Of a stretch of 64,000 nt of DNA, positions 1-8,167 are shown one piece after another (the first letter of the stretch is position 1; each line of letters opens with the position of its first letter). Location of the stretch: positions 270,124 to 334,123 of the forward strand of contig NZ_CABVHU010000006.1 in NCBI RefSeq assembly GCF_902497855.1. Direction: 5' to 3'. The position numbers and the translations under genes are program-made. Source of the stretch: Pseudomonas fluorescens. GTDB taxonomy: Bacteria > Pseudomonadota > Gammaproteobacteria > Pseudomonadales > Pseudomonadaceae. Below the pieces are notes generated by a model. That model did no database searches. It saw nothing but the letters and a program-made list of their open reading frames with translations, and was not told the DNA's origin.

Positions 1-38
1 CTGAAGTATGGGGTGTGACTTTCTGTTAAGTCCAAGAA

Positions 39-80
39 ACGACTACGCCTTGAATCATCAAGGCGTAGTCGTATAACGAT
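39..80 (-). terminator. Hairpin downstream of island A integrase
   Basis: Perfect 15-bp inverted repeat (39-53 with 58-72) around a 4-base loop, about 30 bases past the integrase stop at 101 when read on the minus strand. The following bases are only moderately T-rich, so this is a weak or bidirectional terminator. Seen directly; function inferred. Confidence 0.6.
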
Positions 81-100
81 GGCGGAAGCGATGGCATCTC

Positions 101-1520
101 TTATTGTTTCTCAAGTCCCTCCAAACCATCCTGGCCGATCAAGATATCGATAAGCTTGTTGCTCAACAGGTTCCAAGCTTCTTTTTTCTCTGCGGCATGA
201 TCATGGTGTAAGTAGTGACGGCGAACCCGGGATCCTGCCAGTACGTGGTTCTGGCACCGGTCTATCACATCAAGGCTTACTCCCGAGGCTTGCATCATGG
301 TTGCACTCGTTCGTCTCAAGTCATGAGGTGTCCATTCCCCGTTCAAACCACCAGACAGCACCAGGGTGTCATCATGTCGGCGACGTGCTAACGGCTTGCG
401 ATTTTTGAAACGTGATTGGCGGTCCCCAACCTGTTTGCTGACGACCTTGAGGTCGACATGCCCATCATGATGCTTTGCGGGGAAGCACCATTGAGAGTGT
501 CCTGTGAGCTGACGAAGCTTGCTGAAATAGTGGGTTGTAAACGCAGATAGGAACACGTGGTGGTCCTGCTTCTTTCTCCGGCTGCCTTTGACGTTTGCAA
601 CGGGAATAAACCAGATGCCATTTTCCAGATCAATATTCTTCCATTCGGCCTGAAGCAGTTCACCGATCCGGCATAACGTTCCCAAACAGATCCAGAGCGC
701 AAGTTGGGACTCTAGTTTGAGTGGGCGAATTCCATCGTACTTTTCGCCGGCAGGTAGCGCTGCATAGTCGGCAGTCATTTTCCGGAAGCGTTGGCGTAAT
801 TCTTGAAGTTCGCTGGAAGAAAGGATCCGAGTTCGCTCCTCTTGGTAGTCGCTGGGTATAAGCTTATCGATTTCGACCAAGTCTGCTGGATTTCCGTCGA
901 CCAACAGTGTTCTCCATGGCTGGCGCTTCTGCGCCCATCCAAACATCTGAACGATATCCGAAAAAAGACTGATGGCCTGACGAGTAGCACCTCGAGCTAT
1001 TACGCAACGCACAAGGCTCCGCAAGTCATGCTCACTGACGGTACTGATGATTTTAGAGCCCACGGCGGGGTAAAGATCTTTCGCGAATTTTCTCCGTAGC
1101 TCAGCATTACCATCCTTTCGTGCCACACCATCGCGAAGCCATTCTCCAGCTAGGTCTAGGAGCGTTAGATTCTTGGATTTTTGCTGATCGGCTTCTGCGA
1201 GTTGCGCAGCCAGCTCCTCCTTTAGCCTGAGCTTCTCTGCGCGTTTGTTTTCATTAGGATTGATCCCTTTGGCTACAAGGTCTCGCGCTTCGTTGCGCTT
1301 CGTTGCGCTCCTTGCGGATTTCAGTCAATGACTTGTTTGGCCAGGTGCCGCACGAGAAACGGGTGTAAATTCCTTCCCAGCGATACTGGAAGTAAAAGGG
1401 GATAGCGATACCTTTTTTGCGGAGTGAGACCCTGCCCGCGAGGCTGCCTTCGTCGCGTATGATAATGCCGACATCCTGCTCGGTCAGTGCCTCCAATCCC
1501 TTGGCAGTGAGCTTGGCCAT
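101..1520 (-). pseudogene. Tyrosine recombinase (island integrase), frameshifted
   Basis: Island integrase of the DUF4102/P4-like tyrosine recombinase class, homologous along its whole length to the intact integrase at 45300-46754. The C-terminal part keeps the catalytic features: Arg in 'TLCRIGELL', 'HDLRRT', and the closing 'RRHYLHH'. The N-terminal part ('MAKLTAKGLEALTEQDVG') starts at the ATG at 1520 in another frame. The break is a 10-bp tandem duplication (gcgcttcgtt at 1285-1294 and again at 1295-1304). Removing one copy restores a continuous reading 'IRKERNEARDLVAKGINPNE', matching the intact paralogue. The protein is therefore probably not made and island A not self-mobile, unless excised in trans by the island C enzyme. 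It reads away from the attachment repeat at 1697, the same geometry as in island C. Confidence 0.9.
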
Positions 1521-1696
1521 AATAAAACCCCCTGATAAGTTTACTCCCACATTTACTCCCACTGATTCGTCAGCTAAGGGTAGATCGGGATAGAGGTTAT
1601 TGGAAGATTAAGCAGTGAAATTGCCCTGTTTTACTGGGCTTGATGATTCTATAGGGGAGTCGCGCGAGCCATGGATGACTAATGCTTAACTGAATT

Positions 1697-1739
1697 GGGT
1701 GCTAGGGGTCGAGTGTTAGAATCACTCCGTCCCGACCAT
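1697..1739 (+). repeat. att repeat 1: 3' end of a tRNA (probably tRNA-Pro), junction island A/B
   Basis: A 43-bp direct repeat also found at 26906-26948 and 46918-46960. It folds as the 3' part of a tRNA: a 5-bp T stem (GAGTG/CACTC), a seven-base T loop, then CGTCCCG-A-CCA as acceptor strand, discriminator and CCA. The preceding 'GGGTG' and 'AGGGGTC' fit the anticodon loop and variable region of tRNA-Pro(GGG). The 5' half of a tRNA is absent, so this is a duplicated attachment site. This copy has an A in the T loop (TTAGAAT rather than TTCGAAT), so it is the diverged one. The intact tRNA is expected left of the window. Confidence 0.85.
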
Positions 1740-1746
1740 ATAATTC

Positions 1747-1784
1747 AAAGGGTTGCGAGATTTTATCTCGCGACCCTTTTTTAT
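1747..1784 (+). terminator. Rho-independent terminator at left end of island B
   Basis: A 14-bp stem (AAAGGGTTGCGAGA with its near-perfect complement, one G-T pair), a five-base loop and a long T run. It begins 8 bases after the tRNA 3' CCA. An almost identical hairpin lies at the same distance after att repeat 2 (26956-26992). Inference: the island carries a replacement terminator so that the tRNA transcript still ends properly after integration. Confidence 0.85.
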
Positions 1785-2281
1785 TTTTCGTCGTTTTTAC
1801 CCCCACAAAACGACTGGATCTGGGTGGAATCGTCACGGCTTTGTGTGAGCGGACGCCACCTATAGCGCTCGCGCGCGGTCTTTGTGCCAATGATCTCTGG
1901 CCTTCTCTTCCGTTCCTGAGGCTCCTGAGTGTCTGCGACCGATCTGGCTGGCAGGTCAATCATCAGCTTGCCTATCTAAAGTCGCTCAAGTCTTCCAGCG
2001 TGCCTGGTAGTCAGGCTTGGGCGGCATCGGGATCGGATAGCTGCCGGGAGCCAGACTGCGCAGGTCGGCCCATCATGAACAATCCCTTCGAAGGCATGGC
2101 AGCGGTCTACCAGGCTGGGCTGTTTGGCGAATAATTGGACTCTGCCAGTACCGCGCGGAAGTTTCTGGGTATGAGGAGAACTCATGCCCCCATGACTTTT
2201 AATGGTTACAGCCCCTCCAGCCCCCGGTGTTAAAAAATCGCAAACACAGCTCATCAACAACAAAAAAGAGCGTTTGCAATC
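1785..2281. other. Left end of island B, no recognisable gene
   Basis: About 500 bp with no coding region I can support. Bases 1790-1935 resemble the left end of island C (about 26995-27130), sharing 'TTTTTACCCCCA', 'GTGGAATC.TCAC' and 'TTTGTG.GAG' in the same order, so this is probably the conserved left terminus of this island family. The remainder up to the fae promoter region is unassigned. Confidence 0.5.
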
Positions 2282-2380
2282 ATGACTAAGCCCCACTGCC
2301 GCGTCCTCGCCAGCCCTGTGCTGCGCTCTTCGTACCCCGACGTTTGCCGCCCGATCTTCACGATCCGCGTGCGCTTCTGA
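2282..2380 (+). CDS. Possible 32-residue leader peptide upstream of fae
   Basis: A short open frame from ATG 2282 to TGA 2378-2380, starting MTKPHCRVLASP and rich in Arg and Pro. It ends 34 bases before fae and its third codon positions are strongly G/C-biased like the neighbouring genes. I recognise no family. It could be a translated leader, the tail of a decayed gene, or chance. Only position and codon use support it. Confidence 0.2.
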   Translation: MTKPHCRVLASPVLRSSYPDVCRPIFTIRVRF

Positions 2381-2414
2381 TCACCCAAAAAAAATCCAAA
2401 AAGAGTAACGACTC

Positions 2415-2927
2415 ATGAAAGAACTCGACCTGTACATCGGTGAAGGTTTCGAAGGCCCAGGCGTGAACGCCGCGCACATCAACATCCTGATCGGTCCGCG
2501 CAACGGCGCGGCAGGCCAGGCGTTTGCCAGCAGCCTGGCGTCGCCGAGCCAGGGCCATTGCCCGTTCATGGTGATCGCCCAGCCAAACATTCCGGTCAAG
2601 CCGATGACCCTTTACGTCAACAAGGCCGCGATCAGCAGCGACTTGCACGGCAACGCCACGTGGGGCGCGTCCCAGGCCGGTATCGCCAAGGCTGTGTTGG
2701 AAGCCTTGCTGGATGGCACCTTGCCGCCGGAAGCCGAAGACGAATGGGCCATCGTCACCGCCAACTGGGTCAACCCGGCCTGCGATGACCTCGATGCGGT
2801 TTACCTGAACAACTACAACGCTTGTCGCACCGCGATTCGCGCCGCCCTGACCGGCAAACCGGAAACCGCGCAACTGGCGGATGTGGTTGATCACATCAGC
2901 AACCCTTTCTACACGCCAAAAGCCTGA
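2415..2927 (+). CDS. fae: Formaldehyde-activating enzyme-like protein (Fae family)
   Basis: 170 residues, the usual length of the Fae family, whose known members condense formaldehyde with tetrahydromethanopterin in methylotrophs. Family features are visible: the early 'GEGFEGPGVNAAHINILIG' block with its conserved His, 'GHCPFMVIAQPNIPVKPMTLYVNK', and a C-terminal half rich in small residues. There is no signal peptide. It opens a rightward operon: the aldo/keto reductase starts 11 bases later, then an aldehyde dehydrogenase and an MFS carrier follow. No other methanopterin-pathway gene (mtdB, mch, fhc) is in the window, and pseudomonads are not known to make that cofactor. The physiological acceptor is therefore open: it may bind formaldehyde itself, use another pterin, or act on a different aldehyde. 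Family assignment is strong, function is inferred. Confidence 0.88.
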   Translation: MKELDLYIGEGFEGPGVNAAHINILIGPRNGAAGQAFASSLASPSQGHCPFMVIAQPNIPVKPMTLYVNKAAISSDLHGNATWGASQAGIAKAVLEALLDGTLPPEAEDEWAIVTANWVNPACDDLDAVYLNNYNACRTAIRAALTGKPETAQLADVVDHISNPFYTPKA

Positions 2928-2937
2928 GGTCTGCGCC

Positions 2938-3972
2938 ATGCAATACATTCGTTTGGGCAACTCCGGCCTGCAAGTTTCCCGCCTGTGCCTAGGCACCATG
3001 AACATGGGTACCCCGGACTGGAAACCGTGGATTTTCGATGAAAAGCAAAGCGAGCCGATCGTCGCCCACGCCCTCGACAACGGGGTGAATTTCATCGACC
3101 TCGCGGACTTTTATTCCGCCGGCGTCGGCGAAGAAGTGGTGGGGCGTATCGTCAAGCGCCTGGCGCGTCGCGAAGACCTGGTGATCACCACTAAAGTCGG
3201 CTACGGCACCCGCAACGGCATCAATGCCAGCGGCCATTCGCGCAAGCACATCATGGACAGCATCGATGCTTCGCTGAAGCGCCTGAACATGGATTACGTC
3301 GATGTGTTCATGCTGCATTACTTCGACGTGAACACTCCGGTTGAAGAAACCATGAGCGCGATGAATGACATCGTGCGCTCCGGCAAGGCCCGTTACATCG
3401 GCGTCTCGACCATGCTCACCGGGCAACTGGCGAAGATCCTCATGGCCTGCGAGCGCAATGGCTGGGTCAAGCCGATCAACATGCAGTTGCAACTGAACTG
3501 CGCGTACCGCGAAGAAGAGCGCGAGATGATTCCGTTCTGCCGTGATCAAGGCCTCGGCGTCTCGGTTTTCAGTCCATTGGCTCGCGGTTTGCTGACCGGC
3601 GACGTGCAGTCGACGCGCAACCAGACCGACTTCTTTACCCAGCAGATGTACAGCGACGAAGCCTCGTTCGAAATCGCTCATTCGGTACAACGGGTGGCCC
3701 GTGCCCGTGGCGTGTCGAACGCGCAGATCGCCCAGGCCTGGGTCGCCAACCATCCGGGGATCGACTGCATGCTGGTCGGCGCCGACACCACCGCGCAATT
3801 CGACAGTGCCCTGGCGGCGCTGGACACCAAACTCGACGCCGAAGAACTGCAGGAACTGGAACGCAACTACACGCCATGCGATGTGATCAACGATTACACC
3901 GCCGGCAAACGCATCCTGCGCTCGGCCCGTCCGGGGCTGGAACGCTTTAACCTGACCGAGGCTGTGGCATGA
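2938..3972 (+). CDS. Aldo/keto reductase
   Basis: 344-residue NAD(P)H-dependent aldo/keto reductase with a TIM-barrel fold. The catalytic tetrad is visible: Asp and Tyr in 'FIDLADFYSAG', Lys in 'TTKVG' and His in 'VFMLHYFD'. The nucleotide-binding end is near 'VFSPLARGLLTGD'. The ATG at 2938 is chosen because 'TGAGG' lies just upstream and the family N-terminus 'MQYIRLGNSGLQVSRLCLGT' begins there. Its stop overlaps the next ATG (ATGA at 3969-3972), so it is translationally coupled to the aldehyde dehydrogenase. An alcohol/aldehyde interconversion feeding that dehydrogenase is likely; the substrate is unknown. Confidence 0.88.
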   Translation: MQYIRLGNSGLQVSRLCLGTMNMGTPDWKPWIFDEKQSEPIVAHALDNGVNFIDLADFYSAGVGEEVVGRIVKRLARREDLVITTKVGYGTRNGINASGHSRKHIMDSIDASLKRLNMDYVDVFMLHYFDVNTPVEETMSAMNDIVRSGKARYIGVSTMLTGQLAKILMACERNGWVKPINMQLQLNCAYREEEREMIPFCRDQGLGVSVFSPLARGLLTGDVQSTRNQTDFFTQQMYSDEASFEIAHSVQRVARARGVSNAQIAQAWVANHPGIDCMLVGADTTAQFDSALAALDTKLDAEELQELERNYTPCDVINDYTAGKRILRSARPGLERFNLTEAVA

Positions 3973-5402
3973 GCGCGCTGATCCGTAACGGCAATTTCAT
4001 CGACGGCCAATGGTCCAGCGGTGGTGCAACGTATCCGGTGTTGAACCCGGCCAATGGCGAAGTGATCGCCGAGGTTCAAAAGGCCGGCGCCGAAGAAACC
4101 AACCTCGCCATCGCCGCTGCCAACCGTGCCTTGCCGGCCTGGCGCAAGCTGACCGCCAAGGAACGCAGCCAGCGCCTCAAGCGCTGGAGCGAGCTGATGC
4201 TGAGCAACCAGAAAGACCTGGCGACGTTGCTCAGCCGTGAACAAGGCAAACCGTTGGCCGAAGCCATGGGCGAAGTGGTGTACGCCGCCAGCTTTCTGGA
4301 GTGGTTCGCTGAAGAGGCCAAACGCGCTTACGGCGACGTGATCCCGAGCCACAAGGCTGACGCGCGGATCATCGTAGTCAAGGAAGCCATCGGCGTGGTC
4401 GCAGCGATCACCCCGTGGAACTTCCCATTGGCGATGGTCACCCGCAAGGTCGGCCCGGCGCTGGCGGCGGGTTGCACGATGATCCTCAAACCATCGGAAG
4501 AAACCCCGCTGTCAGCCTTCGCGTTGGCGGTGCTGGCAGAGCAGGCGGGTATTCCGGCCGGTGTGTTCAACGTCGTATCGGGTGACGCGGTGTCCATTGG
4601 CGGGGCGCTGCAAGCCTCCGGCATCGTGCGCAAACTGTCGTTCACTGGCTCGACCCTCACTGGCAAATTGTTGATGCGCCAAGCGGCAGACACGCTGAAA
4701 AAAGTCTCGCTGGAACTGGGCGGCAACGCGCCGTTCATTGTGTTCGACGACGCCGACCTGGACGCCGCCGTCAAAGGCGCGATGGCTTCGAAGTTCCGTA
4801 ACACCGGGCAGACTTGCGTCTGCGTAAACCGCTTCTTCATTCAGGACGGCGTCTACGAAGCCTTCACCGGCAAACTCGCCGAAGCAGTCGCGGTGATGCG
4901 CGTCGGCAGTGCGCTGGACGGTGAAACCGAGCAAGGCCCACTGATCAACGCGGCCGCATTGGCCAAGGTTGAGCTGCACGTCGGCGATGCCTTGGAGAAG
5001 GGCGCCTCGCTCCTGTGCGGCGGCCGTCGGCATGCGCTGGGCGGTACGTTCTACGAACCGACCATCCTCACAGAAGCCAACAGCGACATGCTGATCGCCC
5101 AGGATGAAACCTTCGGCCCGGTGGCTGCGTGCTTCCGCTTCAAGGACGAAGCCGAAGTCTTGCAACGGGCGAATGACACGCCGTACGGGCTGTCCGCGTA
5201 CTTCTACAGCCGCGACATCGGCCGCGTCTGGCGCATGGCCGAAGGCCTGGAAGCCGGCATGGTCGGGATCAACGAAGGGATCATCTCCACCGAAGTCGCG
5301 CCGTTCGGCGGCATCAAGGAATCGGGCCTTGGCCGCGAAGGTTCCAAGTACGGTCTGGAAGACTACCTGGAAATCAAATACCTGTTGATGGGTGGGCTCT
5401 AA
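3969..5402 (+). CDS. NAD(P)-dependent aldehyde dehydrogenase, GabD-like
   Basis: 477 residues, full length for the ALDH superfamily and closest in style to succinate-semialdehyde dehydrogenases. Visible motifs: 'TPWNFPLAMVTRK' and 'KPSEETPLSA' of the cofactor site, the general-base Glu in 'LELGGNAP', the catalytic Cys in 'NTGQTCVC', and the C-terminal 'PFGGIKESGLGREG'. It overlaps the aldo/keto reductase by ATGA. The likely role is oxidation of a small aldehyde acid produced by the preceding enzymes. Specificity for succinate semialdehyde is not established, and I see no gabT-like aminotransferase nearby. Confidence 0.9.
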   Translation: MSALIRNGNFIDGQWSSGGATYPVLNPANGEVIAEVQKAGAEETNLAIAAANRALPAWRKLTAKERSQRLKRWSELMLSNQKDLATLLSREQGKPLAEAMGEVVYAASFLEWFAEEAKRAYGDVIPSHKADARIIVVKEAIGVVAAITPWNFPLAMVTRKVGPALAAGCTMILKPSEETPLSAFALAVLAEQAGIPAGVFNVVSGDAVSIGGALQASGIVRKLSFTGSTLTGKLLMRQAADTLKKVSLELGGNAPFIVFDDADLDAAVKGAMASKFRNTGQTCVCVNRFFIQDGVYEAFTGKLAEAVAVMRVGSALDGETEQGPLINAAALAKVELHVGDALEKGASLLCGGRRHALGGTFYEPTILTEANSDMLIAQDETFGPVAACFRFKDEAEVLQRANDTPYGLSAYFYSRDIGRVWRMAEGLEAGMVGINEGIISTEVAPFGGIKESGLGREGSKYGLEDYLEIKYLLMGGL

Positions 5403-5413
5403 GCCTGCCCACC

Positions 5414-5511
5414 CCCTGTAGGAGCGAGGCTTGCCCGCGAAGGCTGAGTGTCAGTTGGCATTGATGTCGCCTGACACTCAGCCTTCGCGGGCAAGCCTCG
5501 CTTCTACAGGG
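5414..5511. repeat. Paired REP elements (REPIN-like)
   Basis: Two facing copies of a Pseudomonas REP ('CCCTGTAGGAGCGAGGCTTG' and its reverse complement). The inverted arms extend to about 40 bases because the inner 'GGCTGAGTGTCAG' is also mirrored. It sits between the dehydrogenase and the MFS gene, so it could form a large mRNA hairpin in the operon. Confidence 0.85.
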
Positions 5512-5562
5512 ATAGCGCTATCGGTTTCATTTCTCCGTCAATAACAACAACTGGAGACGAAC

Positions 5563-6927
5563 ATGTCCGCTCAATCGATAAAGATCGATGACCTGCCCAT
5601 CGGGCGCTTCCATCTCAAAATCGCCGGGCTCACCTTCGGCGCACATTTCACCGACGGCTACATCCTTGGCCTGATCGGTATCGCCTTCACACTGCTCAGT
5701 CCGCAGATGCACCTCGATGCGTCCTGGCAGGGACTGATCGGTGCTTCGGCGTTGATTGGCTTGTTCCTCGGCAGCCTGTTCTTCGGCTGGATCTCCGACA
5801 AAGTCGGCCGACAAAAAATTTTCCTGGTCAGTTTTGTCCTGATCACCATTGCCTCGGTGATGCAGTTCTACGCCGAAACCGCGCTGCAATTGTTCCTCTG
5901 CCGGGTGCTGATCGGCATCGGCTTGGGCGGCGACTTCAGCGTCGGTCACGCGATGCTCGCCGAGTTTTCGCCGAAGAAACATCGCGGCGTGCTGCTCGGT
6001 TCGTTCAGCGTGATCTGGACCTTCGGCTACGTCGCCGCGACCTTCGTCGGCACCGCGATGCTCAACCTCGGTGACGACGCCTGGCGCTGGATGCTGGCCT
6101 CGTCGGCGATCCCCGCAGCGTTGATTTTGATTGCGCGGATCGGCACACCCGAGTCACCCCGTTGGTTGGTGAATCAAGGGCGGATCGCCGAAGCACGGGC
6201 CGTCGTCAAGAAACACCTGGGCGACAACGTTGAGCTGGACGAAACCCAGTCCACCGAAACCCGTTCCGGCTACGCGGTGCTGTTCAGTCCTGAATATCGC
6301 AAGCGCACGGCGTTCAACTGCCTGTTCTTCGTTTGCATCGTGATGCCGTACTTTGCGATCTACACCTTCCTACCGTCTATCCTGCAGAAAATGGGCTTGG
6401 CCGAGGGCTTTGGCACCGAACTGATGCTGAACATGCTGCTGATCTTCGGGGCGTTGATCGGGATCTGGTGCACGTTGAAATTCTCGCGCCGGGGCTTCCT
6501 GATCAACTCGTTCATCATCCTCGCCGTAGCGTTGTTTCTGTTGGCGGCGTTGCCGGGCAGCGCGGCGTTTCTGATGGTACTGGTGTTCGGCGTGTTTACG
6601 CTGGTGTTGTCGGCGGTGAGCAATCTGGTCGGCGTGTTCCCGGCCGAAAGCTTCCCGACCGAAGTGCGGGCCAGCGGCATTGGCCTTGCTACAGCGGTGA
6701 GCCGTTTGGGCTCGGCGGTCAGCACCTTCCTGTTGCCGGTGAGCGTAGCGGGGATCGGCTTGAGCCCGACCATGGGCATCCTGGCGGCGATTCTAGCGTT
6801 GGGCGCGATCATTTCCTGGGCCTGGGCGCCGGAAACCAAATCCCTGACGCTGAGCCAGGCGTGCAAGGCGCAGAGTCCGGTGGAGAGCGGGGCGCCGGGG
6901 ACCGCCAAAGTCCCGACCCCAATCTAA
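5563..6927 (+). CDS. MFS transporter, aromatic-acid/sugar-porter type
   Basis: 454-residue inner-membrane carrier with about 12 hydrophobic segments. The MFS signatures are present: 'GWISDKVGRQKIFLVS' between helices 2 and 3, 'RVLIGIGLGGDFSVGHAMLAEF' in helices 4-5, and 'FPAESFPTEVRASGIGLATA' near the end. The starting 'LPIGRFHLKI..GAHFTDGYILGLIG' is typical of the AAHS/SP-like organic acid porters. It is the last gene of the fae-led rightward unit, separated from the dehydrogenase by the REP pair, with a 'TGGAGACG' ribosome site. It probably imports the substrate of the pathway or exports a product; the substrate is unknown. Confidence 0.88.
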   Translation: MSAQSIKIDDLPIGRFHLKIAGLTFGAHFTDGYILGLIGIAFTLLSPQMHLDASWQGLIGASALIGLFLGSLFFGWISDKVGRQKIFLVSFVLITIASVMQFYAETALQLFLCRVLIGIGLGGDFSVGHAMLAEFSPKKHRGVLLGSFSVIWTFGYVAATFVGTAMLNLGDDAWRWMLASSAIPAALILIARIGTPESPRWLVNQGRIAEARAVVKKHLGDNVELDETQSTETRSGYAVLFSPEYRKRTAFNCLFFVCIVMPYFAIYTFLPSILQKMGLAEGFGTELMLNMLLIFGALIGIWCTLKFSRRGFLINSFIILAVALFLLAALPGSAAFLMVLVFGVFTLVLSAVSNLVGVFPAESFPTEVRASGIGLATAVSRLGSAVSTFLLPVSVAGIGLSPTMGILAAILALGAIISWAWAPETKSLTLSQACKAQSPVESGAPGTAKVPTPI

Positions 6928-6942
6928 AGCACTGCTACAAAA

Positions 6943-7038
6943 CCCTGTGGGAGCGAGCCTGCTCGCGATGAGGTCACCACATTCAACATGGATGTTGACT
7001 GATACTCCGCTATCGCGAGCAGACTCGCTCCCACAGGG
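6943..7038. repeat. Paired REP elements
   Basis: Facing REP copies ('CCCTGTGGGAGCGAGCCTGC' and reverse complement at the far end) in the 122-bp gap between the convergent MFS and LysR genes. Probably also acts as a bidirectional transcription stop. Confidence 0.8.
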
Positions 7039-7049
7039 AACATGGTGTT

Positions 7050-7925
7050 TCAGGGATTACTGACTAACCCCAACCACTGCGTAAACAACTGCACTTTCGA
7101 CAACCCTTGCTTGTCATTCGCCACATTCAGCCAATACCCGTAAGGCCCAACCACCTCCACCTGAGTGATCGGCAGCAGGCTGCCATTGGCCAGTTCCTTT
7201 TCAATCATCTGCCGATCAATCACCGCCAACCCACCACCGGCCAACGCCGTGTGAATCACCTGGTCGAGCGTGCTGAATTCCAGCCCTTGCCCGGCATCGA
7301 CATCCTCACGCCCCATGGCCGCCAACCAGTTTTCCCAGACCTTCAAGCGCTTGCCGTCGTGCAGGATGTGCAGCAGCGGAAACTGCCGCAGATCCGGCGG
7401 TTGGCCGTTGACGAACAACTCCGGGCTGGCCACCGCCATGTGCCGTTCCATCACCAGCAATTGGCTGCTGCAATGGCTGGCGGCTTCGAGGCCGAAGCGG
7501 ATGTGGCAGTCGATTTCCGCGAGGCTGTCGTGGCCGCTCTGGTGGGTCACGCTGAGGCTGATGTCCGGGTAGCGTTGGCAGAACGCGCGCAAGTGTGCCG
7601 ACAACCAGCGTGTGGCCCAGGTCGGCGGCGCGACGATGCGCAGGCGTTGGCGCAGGTTGGGCACGCGCACCGCTTGCAGCGCACGTTCGACGTGGTCGAA
7701 GGCGTCGCTCAATTGCGGGGAAAGGGCGAGGCCGGTTTCGGTTAACGACAGGCCTTGCGGCGTGCGGATAAACAGCGCCACACCGAGGTAATCTTCGAGC
7801 TGCTTGATCTGACGGCTGACCGCGCCTTGAGTGACGTTCAACCCCAAAGCCGCCTGGCTGAAACTGCGATGCCGCGCGACTTCTTCAAAGACGCGCAGCA
7901 TGTTGAGCGAGGGCAGTTGACGCAT
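7050..7925 (-). CDS. LysR-family regulator, GcvA-like
   Basis: About 291 residues. The N-terminal helix-turn-helix is clear ('SFSQAALGLNVTQGAVSRQIKQLEDYLG', residues 20-50), followed by the GcvA-type effector domain ('RLRIVAPPTWATRWLSAHL', 'IDCHIRFGLE'). The ATG at 7925 begins the canonical 'MRQLPSLNMLRVFEEVARH'; a GTG six codons upstream is less likely. It lies convergent to the fae operon and head-to-tail with the porin gene's 3' end. Which unit it controls cannot be read from the sequence; the fae operon or the porin/ABC unit are candidates. Confidence 0.9.
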   Translation of the reverse strand: MRQLPSLNMLRVFEEVARHRSFSQAALGLNVTQGAVSRQIKQLEDYLGVALFIRTPQGLSLTETGLALSPQLSDAFDHVERALQAVRVPNLRQRLRIVAPPTWATRWLSAHLRAFCQRYPDISLSVTHQSGHDSLAEIDCHIRFGLEAASHCSSQLLVMERHMAVASPELFVNGQPPDLRQFPLLHILHDGKRLKVWENWLAAMGREDVDAGQGLEFSTLDQVIHTALAGGGLAVIDRQMIEKELANGSLLPITQVEVVGPYGYWLNVANDKQGLSKVQLFTQWLGLVSNP

Positions 7926-8056
7926 TAAAGGGTGACTCCACACCTGACGCCAACGCAGTGAAGCGTGGGGCAGGTTTATTGTTTTTGGTGAATATTCTGT
8001 AGGGCGTATCTGACTCCTGTGTGAGGGGCAGATGCAAGCGGAGTTTGGGCAAAAGT

Positions 8057-8138
8057 CTTCGCGGGCAAGCCTCGCTCCTACGGGTTGTGCGATGGATGCG
8101 CCACCTCAAATCCGTAGGAGCGAGGCTTGCCCGCGAAG
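8057..8138. repeat. Paired REP elements
   Basis: Inverted REP pair ('CTTCGCGGGCAAGCCTCGCT' and complement) between the LysR gene and the 3' end of the porin gene, same family as the copy at 5414. Confidence 0.8.
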
Positions 8139-8167
8139 GCTGCCTTAAGAACGTTAAATAACCAGGA

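Noticed and set aside
2358..3095. Long minus-strand frame opposite fae
   Set aside because: Antisense shadow in GC-rich DNA; the plus strand carries clear Fae and aldo/keto reductase families.
3969..5402. Calling the first aldehyde dehydrogenase gabD
   Set aside because: Sequence style fits, but no gabT or GABA context is present; the fae operon suggests another aldehyde.
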